Source: Paenibacillus sp. FSL H7-0326
GTDB lineage: Bacteria > Bacillota > Bacilli > Paenibacillales > Paenibacillaceae
Assembly (NCBI RefSeq): GCF_001955535.1
Contig: NZ_MPVN01000012.1
Coordinates: 1 to 64,000 of the forward strand
Direction of reading: 5' to 3'
Length of the DNA: 64,000 nucleotides
Both the position numbers and the translations under genes were made by a program. The notes under the pieces were generated by a model that did no database searches, was not told where the DNA came from, and worked only from the letters and a program-made list of their open reading frames with translations. This document shows positions 1 through 9,980 of this stretch, piece by piece. Each line of letters begins with the position of its first letter. The first letter of the stretch is position 1.

Positions 1-225
1 ACCGGGATGGACGTACCGCTGGTGTACCAGTTGTTCCGCCAGGAGCACCGCTGGGTAGCTATGTACGGACGGGATAAGCGCTGAAAGCATCTAAGCGTGA
101 AGCCCCCCTCAAGATGAGATTTCCCAATTAGTAAGACCCCTTGAAGACGACGAGGTAGATAGGCTGGGGGTGGAAGTGCAGCAATGCATGGAGCTGACCA
201 GTACTAATCGGTCGAGGGCTTATCC
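1..225 (+). rRNA. rrl: 23S ribosomal RNA, 3' end (partial)
   Basis: The first 225 bases match the conserved 3' part of bacterial 23S rRNA, including the segment around GTACGGACGGGATAAG and the typical final stretch near GTACTAATCGGTCGAGGGC. The gene begins outside the window; the mature 3' end is placed at about 225, just before an A-rich run. A 5S gene and terminator follow, so this is the distal end of an rrn operon. Confidence 0.95.
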
Positions 226-525
226 AAAAAAAACCAAGAAAGTGAAGCGAATGCTTCGAAGGTGAATCCGAATACTTTCTCGGGGACCGGAATAAAACCG
301 GGTAAACAAAGATTCTAACATCGCTCATTGTTTCGTATCTAGTTTTCAGGGAGTAAATTCCTTGTAAAGATTTTACGCTGCATGTCCTTTTTAAGGATTG
401 ATATTTTGCTGGTGATGATTCGCCGAAGATATCACAGCGCAAAAATCCTAACGCTATTGGTTTCATACTCACGAAGCGTGATGTACCGAAACCAACGCGG
501 ATCGCATTTGTTGCACAAATGCTTG
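226..525 (+). other. 23S-5S rRNA spacer with a hairpin next to 5S
   Basis: A 300-base spacer with no tRNA and no credible reading frame. It carries the phrase GTATCTAGTTTTCAGGGAG, a motif I associate with Bacillales rrn spacers (from memory). A perfect 8-bp hairpin lies at 504-522 (GCATTTGT / ACAAATGC, loop TGC), ending four bases before the 5S gene. It is probably a processing or folding element for pre-5S RNA; that role is inferred. Confidence 0.6.
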
Positions 526-642
526 TTTGGTGGCGATAGCGGAGGGGTTCCACACGTACCCATCCCGAACACGACCGTTAAGCCCTCCAGCGCCGATGGT
601 ACTTGGACCGCAGGGTCCTGGGAGAGTAGGACGTCGCCAAGC
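526..642 (+). rRNA. rrf: 5S ribosomal RNA
   Basis: A 117-base stretch with the expected 5S termini (TTTGGTGGCGATAGCGGAGG at the start, GTAGGACGTCGCCAAGC at the end) and the internal CCCATCCCGAACACG loop region. The two ends pair to form helix I. It follows the 23S gene by 300 bases, as in a standard rrn operon. Confidence 0.96.
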
Positions 643-650
643 ACACAAAA

Positions 651-685
651 GACACTATCGATGAAATTCGATAGTGTCTTTTTTT
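651..685 (+). terminator. rrn operon terminator
   Basis: A perfect 10-bp stem (GACACTATCG at 651-660 with CGATAGTGTC at 669-678), an 8-base loop and a run of seven T. It starts eight bases after the 5S gene and ends the rRNA operon. Confidence 0.93.
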
Positions 686-841
686 ACGTGCATAACCTCT
701 CACATAAAACTCTTGAGATTGACATTTATCAATAGATCTGACACACTCTTGCTAGACTAGATCCTTTAATTCGCTTTTTTAAATACATATACACTAGAAT
801 TATGCTAACCTACTAAATGATAAAAATAGTGAGGTGGGACC

Positions 842-2008
842 ATGAAGATTCGGCAATTAAATATGGAAGAGTTTGATGTAAGTACACAGTTATCTGAATA
901 TGCTTTTAGATATAAGCTGACTGCTGAAGAGAAGGAACAGCGGCGACAGCACTTCGTTCCCGAGCAGTACTGGGGCTTGTTTGATGAAGCTGAACTGCAA
1001 GCGAAGCTGACTCTATTGCCTTTGCAAGTATATATAAATGGCAAAGTATTTGATATGGGAGGCATTGCCGGGGTCGCCACTTGGCCGGAAAATCGTAGAA
1101 AGGGACATGTTGCTCAGTTGCTCAAGCATGCGCTGCAGGAAATGAAGAATCAGGGACAGACCTTATCGTTCTTACACCCTTTCTTGGTGCCATTTTACCG
1201 TAAATATGGCTGGGAGGTCTTTGCTGAGTACAAAAGGTATTTCATTCAAGCTCACCAGCTCCCGCCAAGAGTTGATTACGAAGGGAAAATTGTCCGTGAT
1301 GTAACGGATATCGCTACACTTGATGGATTATATCAATCCTTCGCTAGTCGTTATAATGGCACGTTAGTCCGTGATGAAGTATGGTGGAAGCGCTCCGTGC
1401 TGAACGGAAATGGACACACAGCAGTTTACTACTCTTCTGAAGGAGAGCCGCAAGGCTATGTGCTTTACGAGAATAAAGACAAAGAGCTTATATGCGATGA
1501 ATTTGTTTATCTGAATGAGAATGCACGCCGGGCGCTGCTGACTTATTTTGCAAACCATCCTAGTGAACAGTTTAAGATGAATATGGTACCTGTAGATGAC
1601 GAGCTGCCCTTCTTGTTACCTGAGCCGAGAGTGAAGCAGGAGCTTGTTCCTTATTTTATGGCACGTATTGTCGATCTTAGTGCTTTTATTGCTCTATATC
1701 CGTTTGAAGTGAATCACAGCTTGGATCTGGTCATCCAAGTAGAGGATTCTGCCGCCTCCTGGAATACGGGATATTGGCACCTGACTGTAAGCGAGGATGG
1801 ACAAGGTAATATAGAACCTCTTTCTTCTGATGATAAGTTAACTGCTGATATATCTGGTGACATTCAATCCATTACAGCGTTATTTATGGGCTACAAGCGG
1901 CCACGTGAACTTTATTTAATGGAACGATTAGCAGGTAATCCGCTTCGAGCAACAGAGCTGGATCGAGTGATTCCTGCCGGACGAACACTTTTTATGGACT
2001 TCTTCTAA
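842..2008 (+). CDS. GNAT N-acetyltransferase of the Eis type
   Basis: 388 residues, the usual length for Eis-like proteins (two GNAT folds plus a C-terminal SCP2-like domain). Residues 70-110 hold the acetyl-CoA part of the first GNAT domain, with GGIAGVATWPENRRKG and the pyrophosphate-binding RRKGHV at about 85-90. The chain ends in a phenylalanine (DFF), as in Eis enzymes where the terminal carboxylate takes part in catalysis. Known Eis proteins acetylate amines, including aminoglycosides and peptides; the substrate here cannot be told from sequence. The start is ATG 842 after GAGGTGGG. The gene is alone, between the rrn terminator and its own terminator. I saw no convincing sigma-A promoter in the 156 bases upstream. 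Confidence 0.82.
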   Translation: MKIRQLNMEEFDVSTQLSEYAFRYKLTAEEKEQRRQHFVPEQYWGLFDEAELQAKLTLLPLQVYINGKVFDMGGIAGVATWPENRRKGHVAQLLKHALQEMKNQGQTLSFLHPFLVPFYRKYGWEVFAEYKRYFIQAHQLPPRVDYEGKIVRDVTDIATLDGLYQSFASRYNGTLVRDEVWWKRSVLNGNGHTAVYYSSEGEPQGYVLYENKDKELICDEFVYLNENARRALLTYFANHPSEQFKMNMVPVDDELPFLLPEPRVKQELVPYFMARIVDLSAFIALYPFEVNHSLDLVIQVEDSAASWNTGYWHLTVSEDGQGNIEPLSSDDKLTADISGDIQSITALFMGYKRPRELYLMERLAGNPLRATELDRVIPAGRTLFMDFF

Positions 2009-2054
2009 ATTTAACTTTGATGCTTCTTAGCCGAAGTATGACACTTGAAGATCG

Positions 2055-2086
2055 AACTCTCCTGAACAATGCAGGGGAGTTTTTTT
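2055..2086 (+). terminator. Terminator of the Eis-type gene
   Basis: A stem of about 10 bp (AACTCTCCTG / CAGGGGAGTT, one G-U pair) with a 7-base loop and six to seven T, 47 bases after the stop codon. Confidence 0.85.
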
Positions 2087-2138
2087 CGTAAGACGCATAT
2101 TTTAGGTCAAAATGAGAAAAATGAAAAAGGAACCCCTC

Positions 2139-2166
2139 TTGAGAATTCTACATAATGTGGTATAAT
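2139..2166 (+). promoter_or_regulatory. Sigma-A promoter of the ctsR operon
   Basis: TTGAGA at 2139-2144 and TATAAT at 2161-2166, 16 bases apart. The predicted start of transcription is about 2173, giving a leader of roughly 235 bases before ctsR. The CtsR operator begins nine bases after the -10 hexamer and so covers the start site. Confidence 0.8.
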
Positions 2167-2174
2167 GAATACAA

Positions 2175-2191
2175 AGTCAAAGAAAGTCAAA
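2175..2191 (+). promoter_or_regulatory. CtsR operator
   Basis: AGTCAAA-GAA-AGTCAAA at 2175-2191 fits the known CtsR direct heptad repeat (RGTCAAA-NAN-RGTCAAA). A third, partial copy (GTCAAC) follows at 2192-2197, and an isolated AGGTCAAA lies upstream at 2104-2111. The operator overlaps the expected start of transcription of ctsR-mcsA-mcsB-clpC, so CtsR would block initiation; heat or McsB activity would relieve this. Confidence 0.9.
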
Positions 2192-2216
2192 GTCAACAGA
2201 GATCAAACAGAGTAAT

Positions 2217-2338
2217 GTATCAGGGGTAGCAGGACTTCTCATGGAGTTTTCTAGATGAATGAGATTCGCAATCCGTCCAAGATGGGTAATTTTAAGGATG
2301 GATAGTGACCCCAGTTGGGAAGCCTTTCCCTTAGATAC
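2217..2338 (+). promoter_or_regulatory. Candidate structured 5' leader of ctsR
   Basis: The 122 bases between operator and ctsR can fold into a closed multi-branch structure. GTATC 2217-2221 pairs with GATAC 2334-2338 and GGGGT 2223-2227 with ACCCC 2308-2312. Inside are hairpins ACTTC/GGAGT (2234-2247) and TCCGTCC/GGATGGA (2272-2302), and beside the closing helix GGGAA/TTCCC (2317-2330). It matches no riboswitch class I can recognise. Folding was done by eye; function is unknown. Confidence 0.45.
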
Positions 2339-2407
2339 AGATTAGCATTGTAATTTAATGTAATGAATTTAAGTTATTTAAGGGGCTAATATAGTGGGGG
2401 ATGTAGA

Positions 2408-2869
2408 ATGCGCAATATTTCTGATATTATCGAGCAATATCTGAAAAATATTTTGCAGGATAGCTCTGAGGGCATGATTGAGATCCAAAGAAACGATCTC
2501 GCAGATAAGTTCTCTTGTGTACCGTCTCAGATTAATTACGTCATCAGCACAAGGTTTACCCTTGAGAAAGGCTATCTGGTGGAAAGTAAGCGTGGCGGAG
2601 GCGGCTATATTCGCATTCAGCGTGTGGAGCTTCCTGCACAGTTTGCTCTAAATGGGCATTTTCATCAGCATATTGGAGATGAGATTAATCAGACGTCAGC
2701 AGAAGGGCTTATCTATCAGCTGGAAGAGGCCGGATTCCTCAACCGTAGAGAGGCCGCTTTGGTCAAAGCGGCTATATCGCGAGAAGTACTGCTTATTAAA
2801 CTTCCCTATCGTGATCAGATTCGCGCTCGAATGCTCAAAGCAATGCTGATCTCGGTCTTGGGCAAATGA
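2408..2869 (+). CDS. ctsR: Transcriptional repressor CtsR
   Basis: 153 residues, the normal length of CtsR, the repressor of class III heat-shock genes in Firmicutes. The N-terminal 75 residues form the winged helix-turn-helix; the glycine-rich wing RGGGGY at about 62-67 is the known heat-sensing and minor-groove-binding loop. The C-terminal half is the dimerisation and McsB-contact domain. It is the first gene of ctsR-mcsA-mcsB-clpC and its own operator lies on the promoter, so it is autoregulated. The ATG at 2408 follows a GGGG-type ribosome site at short distance. Confidence 0.97.
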   Translation: MRNISDIIEQYLKNILQDSSEGMIEIQRNDLADKFSCVPSQINYVISTRFTLEKGYLVESKRGGGGYIRIQRVELPAQFALNGHFHQHIGDEINQTSAEGLIYQLEEAGFLNRREAALVKAAISREVLLIKLPYRDQIRARMLKAMLISVLGK

Positions 2870-2919
2870 ATAGGATTGTTCATATGATCAAGAATGTAAG
2901 GCAAAGGAGGTAAGCGGTC

Positions 2920-3441
2920 ATGATGTGTCAACAATGTAATGAACGCCCGGCTACGCTCCATTTTACGAAGATTGTAAACGGAGAGAAGACGGAATTCCAT
3001 ATCTGTGAGAACTGTGCTAAGGAAAAAGGGGACCATATCTCAGGCATCTCTAATGGCTTTTCTATTCACGGGCTCTTGTCAGGACTTATGGATTTTGAGT
3101 CAGGTAAATATAAAACAGCGGGAGCACCCTCACCGGAGACGCTTCGCTGTGAGCAATGCGGAATGACATTTAGTCAGTTCAGTAAGCTGAACCGATTTGG
3201 TTGCAGTTCCTGCTATAATCATTTCTCAAACCGCTTGGATCCGCTGCTGAAGCGGGTGCATGGCAACACTACACATATCGGGAAAGTTCCGGTTCGCGCA
3301 GGTGAGAAAATTCATTTGAAACGCAGAGTGGATGAATTGAAGCGTGAAATGCAGGAGAAGATCAATCTGCAGGAATTCGAAGAGGCCGCTAAATTGCGTG
3401 ACCAGATTCGTGAGCTTGAAAAAGAGATAGCACAGGAGTAA
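2920..3441 (+). CDS. mcsA: Protein-arginine kinase activator McsA
   Basis: 173 residues with three CxxC pairs (C3/C6, C29/C32, C77/C80) and a fourth at C95/C98, forming zinc-binding modules, and a C-terminal UVR motif at about 135-170 of the kind that binds ClpC. McsA activates the arginine kinase McsB and helps bring it to ClpC. The start is ATG 2920 (or the next codon, also ATG) behind AAAGGAGG. It lies 50 bases after ctsR and 31 before mcsB, in one operon. Confidence 0.95.
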   Translation: MMCQQCNERPATLHFTKIVNGEKTEFHICENCAKEKGDHISGISNGFSIHGLLSGLMDFESGKYKTAGAPSPETLRCEQCGMTFSQFSKLNRFGCSSCYNHFSNRLDPLLKRVHGNTTHIGKVPVRAGEKIHLKRRVDELKREMQEKINLQEFEEAAKLRDQIRELEKEIAQE

Positions 3442-3472
3442 AGTTTGGTAATAGAGTAAGGAGGTGTGCACC

Positions 3473-4534
3473 ATGTCGGATATCCGGTTTACCGAAAAAC
3501 CACTTAGTGATTGGATGCGGAATACCGCTGCTGACTCAGAGATTGTCATCAGTAGCCGGGTAAGAGTCGCTCGTAATATACAGAGCTTTCCGTTTCCAAT
3601 GCTGGCAACAGAAGAGCAGTCGAGAGAAGTACGTCGTAACATTATTGATGTTCTTGGATTTGAGGAGGTTCATAGGTTTGGTGAATTCCATGTACTGAAT
3701 CTGAATGAACTGGATCAATTCGATAAAGAAGTTCTGGTGGAAAAACATTTGATCAGCCCTGATCTTGCGAACGAATCGAGAAACGGAGCTGTCATACTCA
3801 GTGAAGATGAATCCATCAGCATTATGGTGAATGAAGAGGATCACCTGCGTATTCAATGTTTATTCCCGGGTTTCCAGGTGCAGGAAGCATGGAAGAGAGC
3901 ATCAGCAATTGATGATGTGTTCGAAGCCCATATTGATTACTCATTTGATGACCGAAGGGGCTATCTAACAAGCTGTCCTACCAATGTGGGTACAGGTCTC
4001 CGAGCTTCCGTAATGATGCATTTACCTGCTCTTGTCATGACGAAGCAAATTAGCCGAGTGCTTACTGCTGTATCTCAAGTAGGTCTCGCGGTTCGCGGAA
4101 TTTACGGAGAAGGCAGTGAGGCGACAGGAAATCTGTTTCAAATATCGAATCAAATTACATTAGGACAGTCTGAAGCCGAAATTATTGAGAACTTATATAG
4201 TGTCGTGCTTCAAATTATTGGCCATGAGCGCAATGCACGCGAGAGACTGATGCGTGATTCGAAGCAGCGGATTATGGACCGGGTCATGCGCTCTTACGGG
4301 ATTCTATCCCATGCGGTGATTATGGATTCCAAGGAAGCAGCGCAGCGCTTGTCAGATGTTCGTCTAGGCATTGATCTTGGCTTGATTGAAGAGCCTTCTA
4401 TTGTGCAAATGAATGAACTGAATGTCATGACTCAGCCTGGATTTTTACAGAAAAAATTCGGTGAAGAAGTCTTGGATCCCAATGCGAGAGACATCTACCG
4501 TGCACAAATGATACGAGATGTTCTGAAGCATTAG
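3473..4534 (+). CDS. mcsB: Protein-arginine kinase McsB
   Basis: 353 residues, a phosphagen-kinase-fold enzyme that phosphorylates arginines on proteins and so marks them for ClpCP. Visible family features are the early ISSRVRVARNI, and CPTNVGTGLRASVM, the conserved active-site cysteine loop. I start it at ATG 3473 (MSDIRF), six bases after GGAGGTG; a GTG at 3464 in the same frame overlaps that ribosome site and is unlikely. In this operon McsB also inactivates CtsR under stress. Confidence 0.95.
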   Translation: MSDIRFTEKPLSDWMRNTAADSEIVISSRVRVARNIQSFPFPMLATEEQSREVRRNIIDVLGFEEVHRFGEFHVLNLNELDQFDKEVLVEKHLISPDLANESRNGAVILSEDESISIMVNEEDHLRIQCLFPGFQVQEAWKRASAIDDVFEAHIDYSFDDRRGYLTSCPTNVGTGLRASVMMHLPALVMTKQISRVLTAVSQVGLAVRGIYGEGSEATGNLFQISNQITLGQSEAEIIENLYSVVLQIIGHERNARERLMRDSKQRIMDRVMRSYGILSHAVIMDSKEAAQRLSDVRLGIDLGLIEEPSIVQMNELNVMTQPGFLQKKFGEEVLDPNARDIYRAQMIRDVLKH

Positions 4535-4651
4535 CAACCTGCAAAAGTAATTCGATTCACCGTCATAGCCATACGTTATTTTATTGGATATTATAACAGT
4601 AATAACCTGACTGATTGCTGTTCTTGTATAAGTTAACAGGAGGATCGCAAT

Positions 4652-4689
4652 CGGCTTGGGATGATACCGACGATTGTCGGCCAGAGCTG
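4652..4689 (+). promoter_or_regulatory. Candidate hairpin in the mcsB-clpC gap
   Basis: In the 213-base gap between mcsB and clpC, CCGAC 4667-4671 pairs with GTCGG 4676-4680 around GATT, and the flanks CGGCTTGG 4652-4659 and CC-A-GAGCTG 4681-4689 extend the stem across a 7-base bulge. No T-run follows, so it is not a terminator. It may be an mRNA processing or stability element that sets ClpC output apart from the upstream genes. No clear promoter was seen in the gap. Confidence 0.3.
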
Positions 4690-4747
4690 TCCTTGAGGCA
4701 ATCTGGATAGAGATATAGGCAATTAAACTTGTGGAGGTGCAAGAACT

Positions 4748-7198
4748 ATGATGTTTGGAAGATTTACAGAACGAGCGCAAAAAGTGCTGGCTTTAGCTCA
4801 AGAAGAAGCGGTTCGTTTAGGTCATAATAACATCGGTACCGAACATATTTTGCTCGGCCTGATTCGTGAAGGGGAAGGCATTGCTGCCAAAGCTCTGATC
4901 GGTCTGGGTCTAGGACTTGAGAAAATTCAAGATGAAGTAGAAACGCTTATTGGCCGCGGCCAAGAGCAGCCTACGAACATTGCATATACACCACGTGCCA
5001 AAAAAGTCATTGAACTTTCGATGGATGAAGCACGTAAACTGGGCCATACCTACGTTGGAACCGAACATATTCTGCTCGGCCTTATCCGTGAAGGTGAAGG
5101 GGTAGCAGCACGAGTGCTGAACAACCTGGGCATCAGCCTGAACAAAGCTCGTCAGCAAGTGCTCCAATTGCTTGGAAGCAGCGAAGCGGTGTCCAGTCAC
5201 AATGGAGCCCAGGCTAACGTTAGCACACCAACACTGGACAGCCTTGCGCGTGACCTTACTTCCATTGCGAAGGAAGGCAACCTTGATCCGGTGATCGGCC
5301 GGAGTAAAGAGATCGAACGTGTTATTCAGGTGCTCAGCCGTCGTACGAAGAACAACCCGGTATTAATCGGTGAGCCAGGGGTAGGTAAAACAGCGATCGC
5401 TGAAGGCCTAGCTCAGAAGATTATCGCGAATGAAATTCCTGAAACGCTGCGTGACAAACGCGTAATGACTCTGGATATGGGCTCAGTCGTTGCAGGAACG
5501 AAATACCGTGGTGAATTTGAAGACAGACTGAAGAAGATTATGGATGAGATCCGCCAGGCAGGAAATATTATTCTCTTCATTGATGAGCTGCATACGCTTA
5601 TTGGAGCAGGGGGAGCAGAAGGAGCTATTGACGCCTCTAACATTCTGAAGCCGGCTTTGGCTCGTGGAGAACTGCAATGTATTGGTGCGACTACGCTGGA
5701 TGAGTATCGTAAATATATTGAAAAAGATGCTGCGCTTGAGCGTCGTTTCCAGCCGATTAATGTGGATCAGCCCTCCGTGGATGAAGCAATTCAAATCCTG
5801 CACGGCTTGAGAGATCGTTATGAAGCTCATCACCGTGTGAAAATTACGGATGAAGCGATTGAACAGGCAGTTAAATTGTCTGATCGTTACATCACAGACC
5901 GGTTCCTGCCGGACAAAGCGATCGACCTGATTGACGAAGCGGGCTCCAAAGTAAGGCTCAACTCTTATACAGTACCGCCTAATCTTAAGCAGCTTGAGAA
6001 CAGACTTGATGATATCCGTAAAGAGAAGGATTCAGCTGTTCAGAGCCAGGAATTCGAGAAGGCTGCTGCCCTGCGAGATACAGAGCAGAAGATTCGCGAA
6101 GAGCTTGATGTAACGAAGAATCAGTGGAAGGAAAAACAAGGCCGCACGGACTCCGAGGTTACTCCTGAGGATATCGCACAGGTCGTAGCCAGCTGGACGG
6201 GTGTGCCTGTCAACAAGCTGAAGCAGGAAGAAACGGATCGACTGATGAATATGGAAGGAATTCTGCATGAGCGTGTTATCGGGCAGGATGAGGCCGTCAA
6301 AGCAGTCAGCCGTGCAATCCGCCGGGCACGTGCCGGTCTGAAAGACCCGAAACGTCCAATGGGCTCCTTTATCTTCCTGGGACCAACTGGGGTAGGTAAG
6401 ACTGAGCTGGCTCGCGCACTTGCTGAATCAATGTTTGGCGATGAGAATGCCGTTATCCGGATTGATATGTCGGAATACATGGAGAAGCACTCCACATCCA
6501 GACTGGTTGGGGCGCCTCCGGGATATGTAGGCTATGAAGAAGGCGGACAGCTGACTGAAAAAGTACGCCGCAAGCCGTACTCTGTCGTTCTCCTGGATGA
6601 GATTGAAAAAGCCCATCCGGAAGTATTCAATATCCTGCTTCAAGTGCTGGAAGACGGACGACTGACGGATTCGAAGGGTCGTGTAGTCGACTTCCGCAAC
6701 ACGCTCATTATATTGACGTCGAACGTGGGTGCAGATGCGATTAAACGTAATTCTACACTGGGCTTTACAGCGGTTGTAGATGCTGGAGCGAATTACGACA
6801 ACATGAAGGGTAAAGTGATGGATGAACTGAAGAAGAGCTTCCGTCCTGAATTCCTTAACCGGATTGATGAGATCATCGTGTTCCATTCCCTTGAGGAGAA
6901 ACATATCGGTGAGATTGTTACCTTGATGGCGGAGGAGCTGCGTAAACGTCTGCGTGAGTATGATGTCGACTTCGAGCTGACCGATCAAGCGAAGGCATTC
7001 CTTGCCAAAGAAGGCTTTGATCCTGCTTACGGGGCAAGACCGCTTCGTAGAGCAATTCAGAAGCACATTGAAGACCGACTCTCTGAAGAGCTGCTCACGG
7101 GTAACGTGACGAAGGGTGATTCTCTTCTAATCGATGTGAATGATGGAGCTCTGGTTGTTACCAAAAAAGATAATGTATCAACAACAAGCTCATCTTAA
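4748..7198 (+). CDS. clpC: AAA+ unfoldase ClpC
   Basis: 816 residues, the usual size of ClpC, the ATPase that unfolds substrates for ClpP. Domains in order: two Clp-N repeats (about 1-70 and 80-145), first AAA+ module with Walker A GEPGVGKT at 208-215, coiled M-domain with a UVR motif ([13 protein letters not shown]) near 430, second AAA+ module with GPTGVGKT near 545, and the C-terminal D2-small domain. It reads phosphoarginine marks set by McsB. The start ATG 4748 has GGAGGTG nine bases upstream. Last gene of the CtsR operon. Confidence 0.97.
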   Translation: MMFGRFTERAQKVLALAQEEAVRLGHNNIGTEHILLGLIREGEGIAAKALIGLGLGLEKIQDEVETLIGRGQEQPTNIAYTPRAKKVIELSMDEARKLGHTYVGTEHILLGLIREGEGVAARVLNNLGISLNKARQQVLQLLGSSEAVSSHNGAQANVSTPTLDSLARDLTSIAKEGNLDPVIGRSKEIERVIQVLSRRTKNNPVLIGEPGVGKTAIAEGLAQKIIANEIPETLRDKRVMTLDMGSVVAGTKYRGEFEDRLKKIMDEIRQAGNIILFIDELHTLIGAGGAEGAIDASNILKPALARGELQCIGATTLDEYRKYIEKDAALERRFQPINVDQPSVDEAIQILHGLRDRYEAHHRVKITDEAIEQAVKLSDRYITDRFLPDKAIDLIDEAGSKVRLNSYTVPPNLKQLENRLDDIRKEKDSAVQSQEFEKAAALRDTEQKIREELDVTKNQWKEKQGRTDSEVTPEDIAQVVASWTGVPVNKLKQEETDRLMNMEGILHERVIGQDEAVKAVSRAIRRARAGLKDPKRPMGSFIFLGPTGVGKTELARALAESMFGDENAVIRIDMSEYMEKHSTSRLVGAPPGYVGYEEGGQLTEKVRRKPYSVVLLDEIEKAHPEVFNILLQVLEDGRLTDSKGRVVDFRNTLIILTSNVGADAIKRNSTLGFTAVVDAGANYDNMKGKVMDELKKSFRPEFLNRIDEIIVFHSLEEKHIGEIVTLMAEELRKRLREYDVDFELTDQAKAFLAKEGFDPAYGARPLRRAIQKHIEDRLSEELLTGNVTKGDSLLIDVNDGALVVTKKDNVSTTSSS

Positions 7199-7230
7199 TT
7201 GTTGTAGATAAGCCTAACTGAATATACTGG

Positions 7231-7270
7231 AAAGGGTTCTTGTCGCGTGAGCGATAAGAACCCTTTTTTT
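7231..7270 (+). terminator. Terminator of the ctsR-clpC operon
   Basis: A 16-bp stem (7231-7246 with 7251-7266, one G-U pair), a GTGA loop and a T-run to 7270. It separates clpC from radA, which therefore needs its own promoter somewhere in 7271-7460; none stood out. Confidence 0.93.
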
Positions 7271-7468
7271 AAGAAAAATGCATAATAGATACACATCAAT
7301 TTCAGAGTGATGACTTGGAAAAAATACATCCTGTGTAAAGTTTGGCAATTAAGCTTTACGTCAAAATGCATTCAATGTTAAACTTTTATTAAATCCTTTT
7401 TTAGTAAATTCGGCATTTGCACTTAAAGACGATTTTAGTCGAATAGTGTAAAAATAAGGAGAAGTGAA

Positions 7469-8836
7469 GTGGCTAAAGTTAAAACGAAGTTTTACTGTAC
7501 CGAATGCGGCTATGAAGCCCCTAAATGGTATGGTAAATGTCCAGGATGTCAGTCCTGGAACTCCATGGTGGAGGAAACCGAAAGTATTGTTAAGACACAA
7601 GGGAGAGGATCTTCCCTTTTTGATAGTAAAGAAAAGCCTCAGCCCATCATAAACATAGAGAGTGACCAGGAGCCCCGCATCCTGACGGGTATTAAAGAGC
7701 TGAATCGAGTGCTCGGCGGTGGAGTCGTTCCGGGCTCACTTGTTCTAGTCGGTGGAGATCCGGGCATCGGTAAATCCACATTGCTGCTGCAAACCTCTCA
7801 TGCCATGACCACAGCAGGATTGCGAGTACTGTATATTTCCGGTGAGGAATCGGTAAGACAGACGAAGCTGCGTGCAGATCGGCTGGAAGCCTTGTCTCCT
7901 GAGCTGTATGTGCTCAGCGAAACCAACATGGAACGGATTGAGGAAGCCGTCAAACAGGTGGAGCCGCATTTTCTAGTTATTGACTCCATTCAAACGGTAT
8001 ATTTACCGGAAATTACGAGTGCGCCGGGCAGTGTGGCACAAGTTAGAGAATGTACTTCAAGATTTATGCGAATCGCTAAAGGACAGGGCATTGCGACCGT
8101 GCTTGTAGGGCATGTTACTAAGGAAGGTGCTATTGCAGGACCGCGAATGCTTGAGCATATGGTGGATTGCGTGCTTTATTTTGAAGGCGAGAGACATCAT
8201 ACGTACCGGCTGCTTCGTGCGGTGAAGAACCGTTTTGGCTCAACCAATGAAATGGGGATTTTTGAGATGGGTGAAATCGGGTTAACCGAGGTTGCCAATC
8301 CATCCGAGATGTTCTTGTCTGAACGACCGCTTCGGGTAGCAGGCTCCACTGTTGCTGCCAGCATGGAAGGGACCCGTCCAATGCTTGTTGAGCTTCAGGC
8401 GCTGGTATCCGCAACCCAGTTCCCTTCTCCAAGACGCATGGCTACCGGTGTAGATTACAATCGTATGGCCCTCATCATCGCCGTATTGGAAAAGCGCCAG
8501 GGTATGTTCTTACAGAACCAGGATGCTTATATAAACGTCGCCGGAGGGGTGAAGCTGGATGAGCCCGCTATTGATTTGGCGGTTGCTGTCAGTGTTGCAT
8601 CCAGCTTCCGGGATATGCCGACCAAACCATATGATGTTGTATTTGGAGAGGTAGGCCTTACGGGTGAGGTTCGGGCTGTGTCTCGTGCGGAGCAGAGAGC
8701 CAAAGAAGCGCAGAAGCTTGGATTCAAACGGGTGATTATGCCAGAGAAGAGCCTAAAAGGCTGGAAGCACCCGAAGGGAATAGAACTTATCGGTGTAAAC
8801 ACCGTCGGAGATGCACTAGCGGTTGCTTTAGATTAG
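7469..8836 (+). CDS. radA: DNA repair protein RadA
   Basis: 455 residues. A four-cysteine zinc finger (C10, C13, C24, C27) leads into a RecA-like ATPase core with Walker [11 protein letters not shown] at 95-104, the RadA signature KNRFG near 255, and a C-terminal Lon-like domain. RadA promotes branch migration during recombination and, in B. subtilis, works with DisA at stalled forks. The start is GTG 7469, preceded by AAGGAG. disA follows after 13 bases, so the two are co-transcribed. Confidence 0.96.
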   Translation: MAKVKTKFYCTECGYEAPKWYGKCPGCQSWNSMVEETESIVKTQGRGSSLFDSKEKPQPIINIESDQEPRILTGIKELNRVLGGGVVPGSLVLVGGDPGIGKSTLLLQTSHAMTTAGLRVLYISGEESVRQTKLRADRLEALSPELYVLSETNMERIEEAVKQVEPHFLVIDSIQTVYLPEITSAPGSVAQVRECTSRFMRIAKGQGIATVLVGHVTKEGAIAGPRMLEHMVDCVLYFEGERHHTYRLLRAVKNRFGSTNEMGIFEMGEIGLTEVANPSEMFLSERPLRVAGSTVAASMEGTRPMLVELQALVSATQFPSPRRMATGVDYNRMALIIAVLEKRQGMFLQNQDAYINVAGGVKLDEPAIDLAVAVSVASSFRDMPTKPYDVVFGEVGLTGEVRAVSRAEQRAKEAQKLGFKRVIMPEKSLKGWKHPKGIELIGVNTVGDALAVALD

Positions 8837-8849
8837 GGGGCATTGAAAG

Positions 8850-9926
8850 ATGAAAGAATCGAGCCAATTGGATAAAATGAATAATCTCTTAAGATTGGTT
8901 TCGCCCGGAACGCCATTTAGAGAGGGACTCGAGAACGTGTTGCGTGCAAAAACGGGCGCGCTGATCGTCGTAGGCTACAGTCCCGAGGTAATGGAGGTTG
9001 TGGATGGCGGTTTTTCAATCAATTGTGATTTTTCTCCAAACTATCTATATGAGCTGGCAAAGATGGATGGAGCCATTATCTTAAGTGAGGATTTAAAACG
9101 GATTTTGTATGCAAATACGCAGTTGATTCCTGATTCCTCTATTTCGTCTTCAGAAACAGGAATTCGCCACAGAACTGCCGAAAGAGTTGCGAAGCAGACA
9201 GGCAAGCTCGTTGTATCGATATCGCAAAGACGTAATATAATTACGCTCTACCAAGGTACACTGCGGTATGCATTGAAGGAAATCGGCGTAATTCTGACCA
9301 AAGCAAATCAGGCGATCCAAACGCTTGAGAAATACAGGGCCGTGCTCAACCAATCTTTGACCAATCTCAGCGCGTCTGAATTTGAAGAGCTCGTGACCAT
9401 ACCTGAGGTTGTGAATGTCATTCAGCGTGTGGAAATGGTGCTTCGGATTAAGATGGAGATCAAGCGCTACATTAATGAGCTGGGTAATGAAGGACGGCTT
9501 ATCTCCATGCAAATGGAGGAGCTTGTCAGTAATACGGAAGAAGAAGCGATGCTTCTGTATAAGGATTATGCCAAGGATGACAGCGATGAGAAGATCAAAG
9601 AGATCGTGAATGGGCTCAAACGTTCAACAGATGATGAACTGCTGGACACCCACCATATTGCTCGTTTGCTCGGATATCCCGCATCCGCTGCGACTTCTGA
9701 AGAATCAGTGGCTCCAAGAGGGTACCGTGTTCTCAGTAAGATCCCACGTCTGCCGAATGTAATCATTCATAATTTGGTGGAGCAGTTTGAACATTTGCCG
9801 CACGTCATTATGGCAACCATTGAAGAATTGGACGAAGTTGACGGTATCGGAGAAGTACGTGCGCGTACGATTAAGGATGGATTGAAGCGCCTGCAGGAGC
9901 AAATGTTCATTGACAGACAGATCTAA
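8850..9926 (+). CDS. disA: DNA-integrity scanning diadenylate cyclase DisA
   Basis: 358 residues. The N-terminal DAC domain shows both catalytic motifs, DGA at 73-75 and RHR at 106-108 (RHRTAER); a helical spine follows, and the C-terminus has helix-hairpin-helix DNA-binding motifs ([17 protein letters not shown]). The enzyme makes cyclic di-AMP from two ATP while scanning DNA for branched structures. Its closeness to radA fits the known physical and functional link between the two proteins. ATG start with GGGGG upstream. Confidence 0.97.
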   Translation: MKESSQLDKMNNLLRLVSPGTPFREGLENVLRAKTGALIVVGYSPEVMEVVDGGFSINCDFSPNYLYELAKMDGAIILSEDLKRILYANTQLIPDSSISSSETGIRHRTAERVAKQTGKLVVSISQRRNIITLYQGTLRYALKEIGVILTKANQAIQTLEKYRAVLNQSLTNLSASEFEELVTIPEVVNVIQRVEMVLRIKMEIKRYINELGNEGRLISMQMEELVSNTEEEAMLLYKDYAKDDSDEKIKEIVNGLKRSTDDELLDTHHIARLLGYPASAATSEESVAPRGYRVLSKIPRLPNVIIHNLVEQFEHLPHVIMATIEELDEVDGIGEVRARTIKDGLKRLQEQMFIDRQI

Positions 9927-9980
9927 ATAACTCAGAATGACATATGATTATTTTTATTGCCGCACATACGAGGTGACGTG

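Noticed and set aside
226-525. tRNA genes in the 23S-5S spacer
   Set aside because: No cloverleaf or tRNA-like T-arm sequence was found in the spacer.
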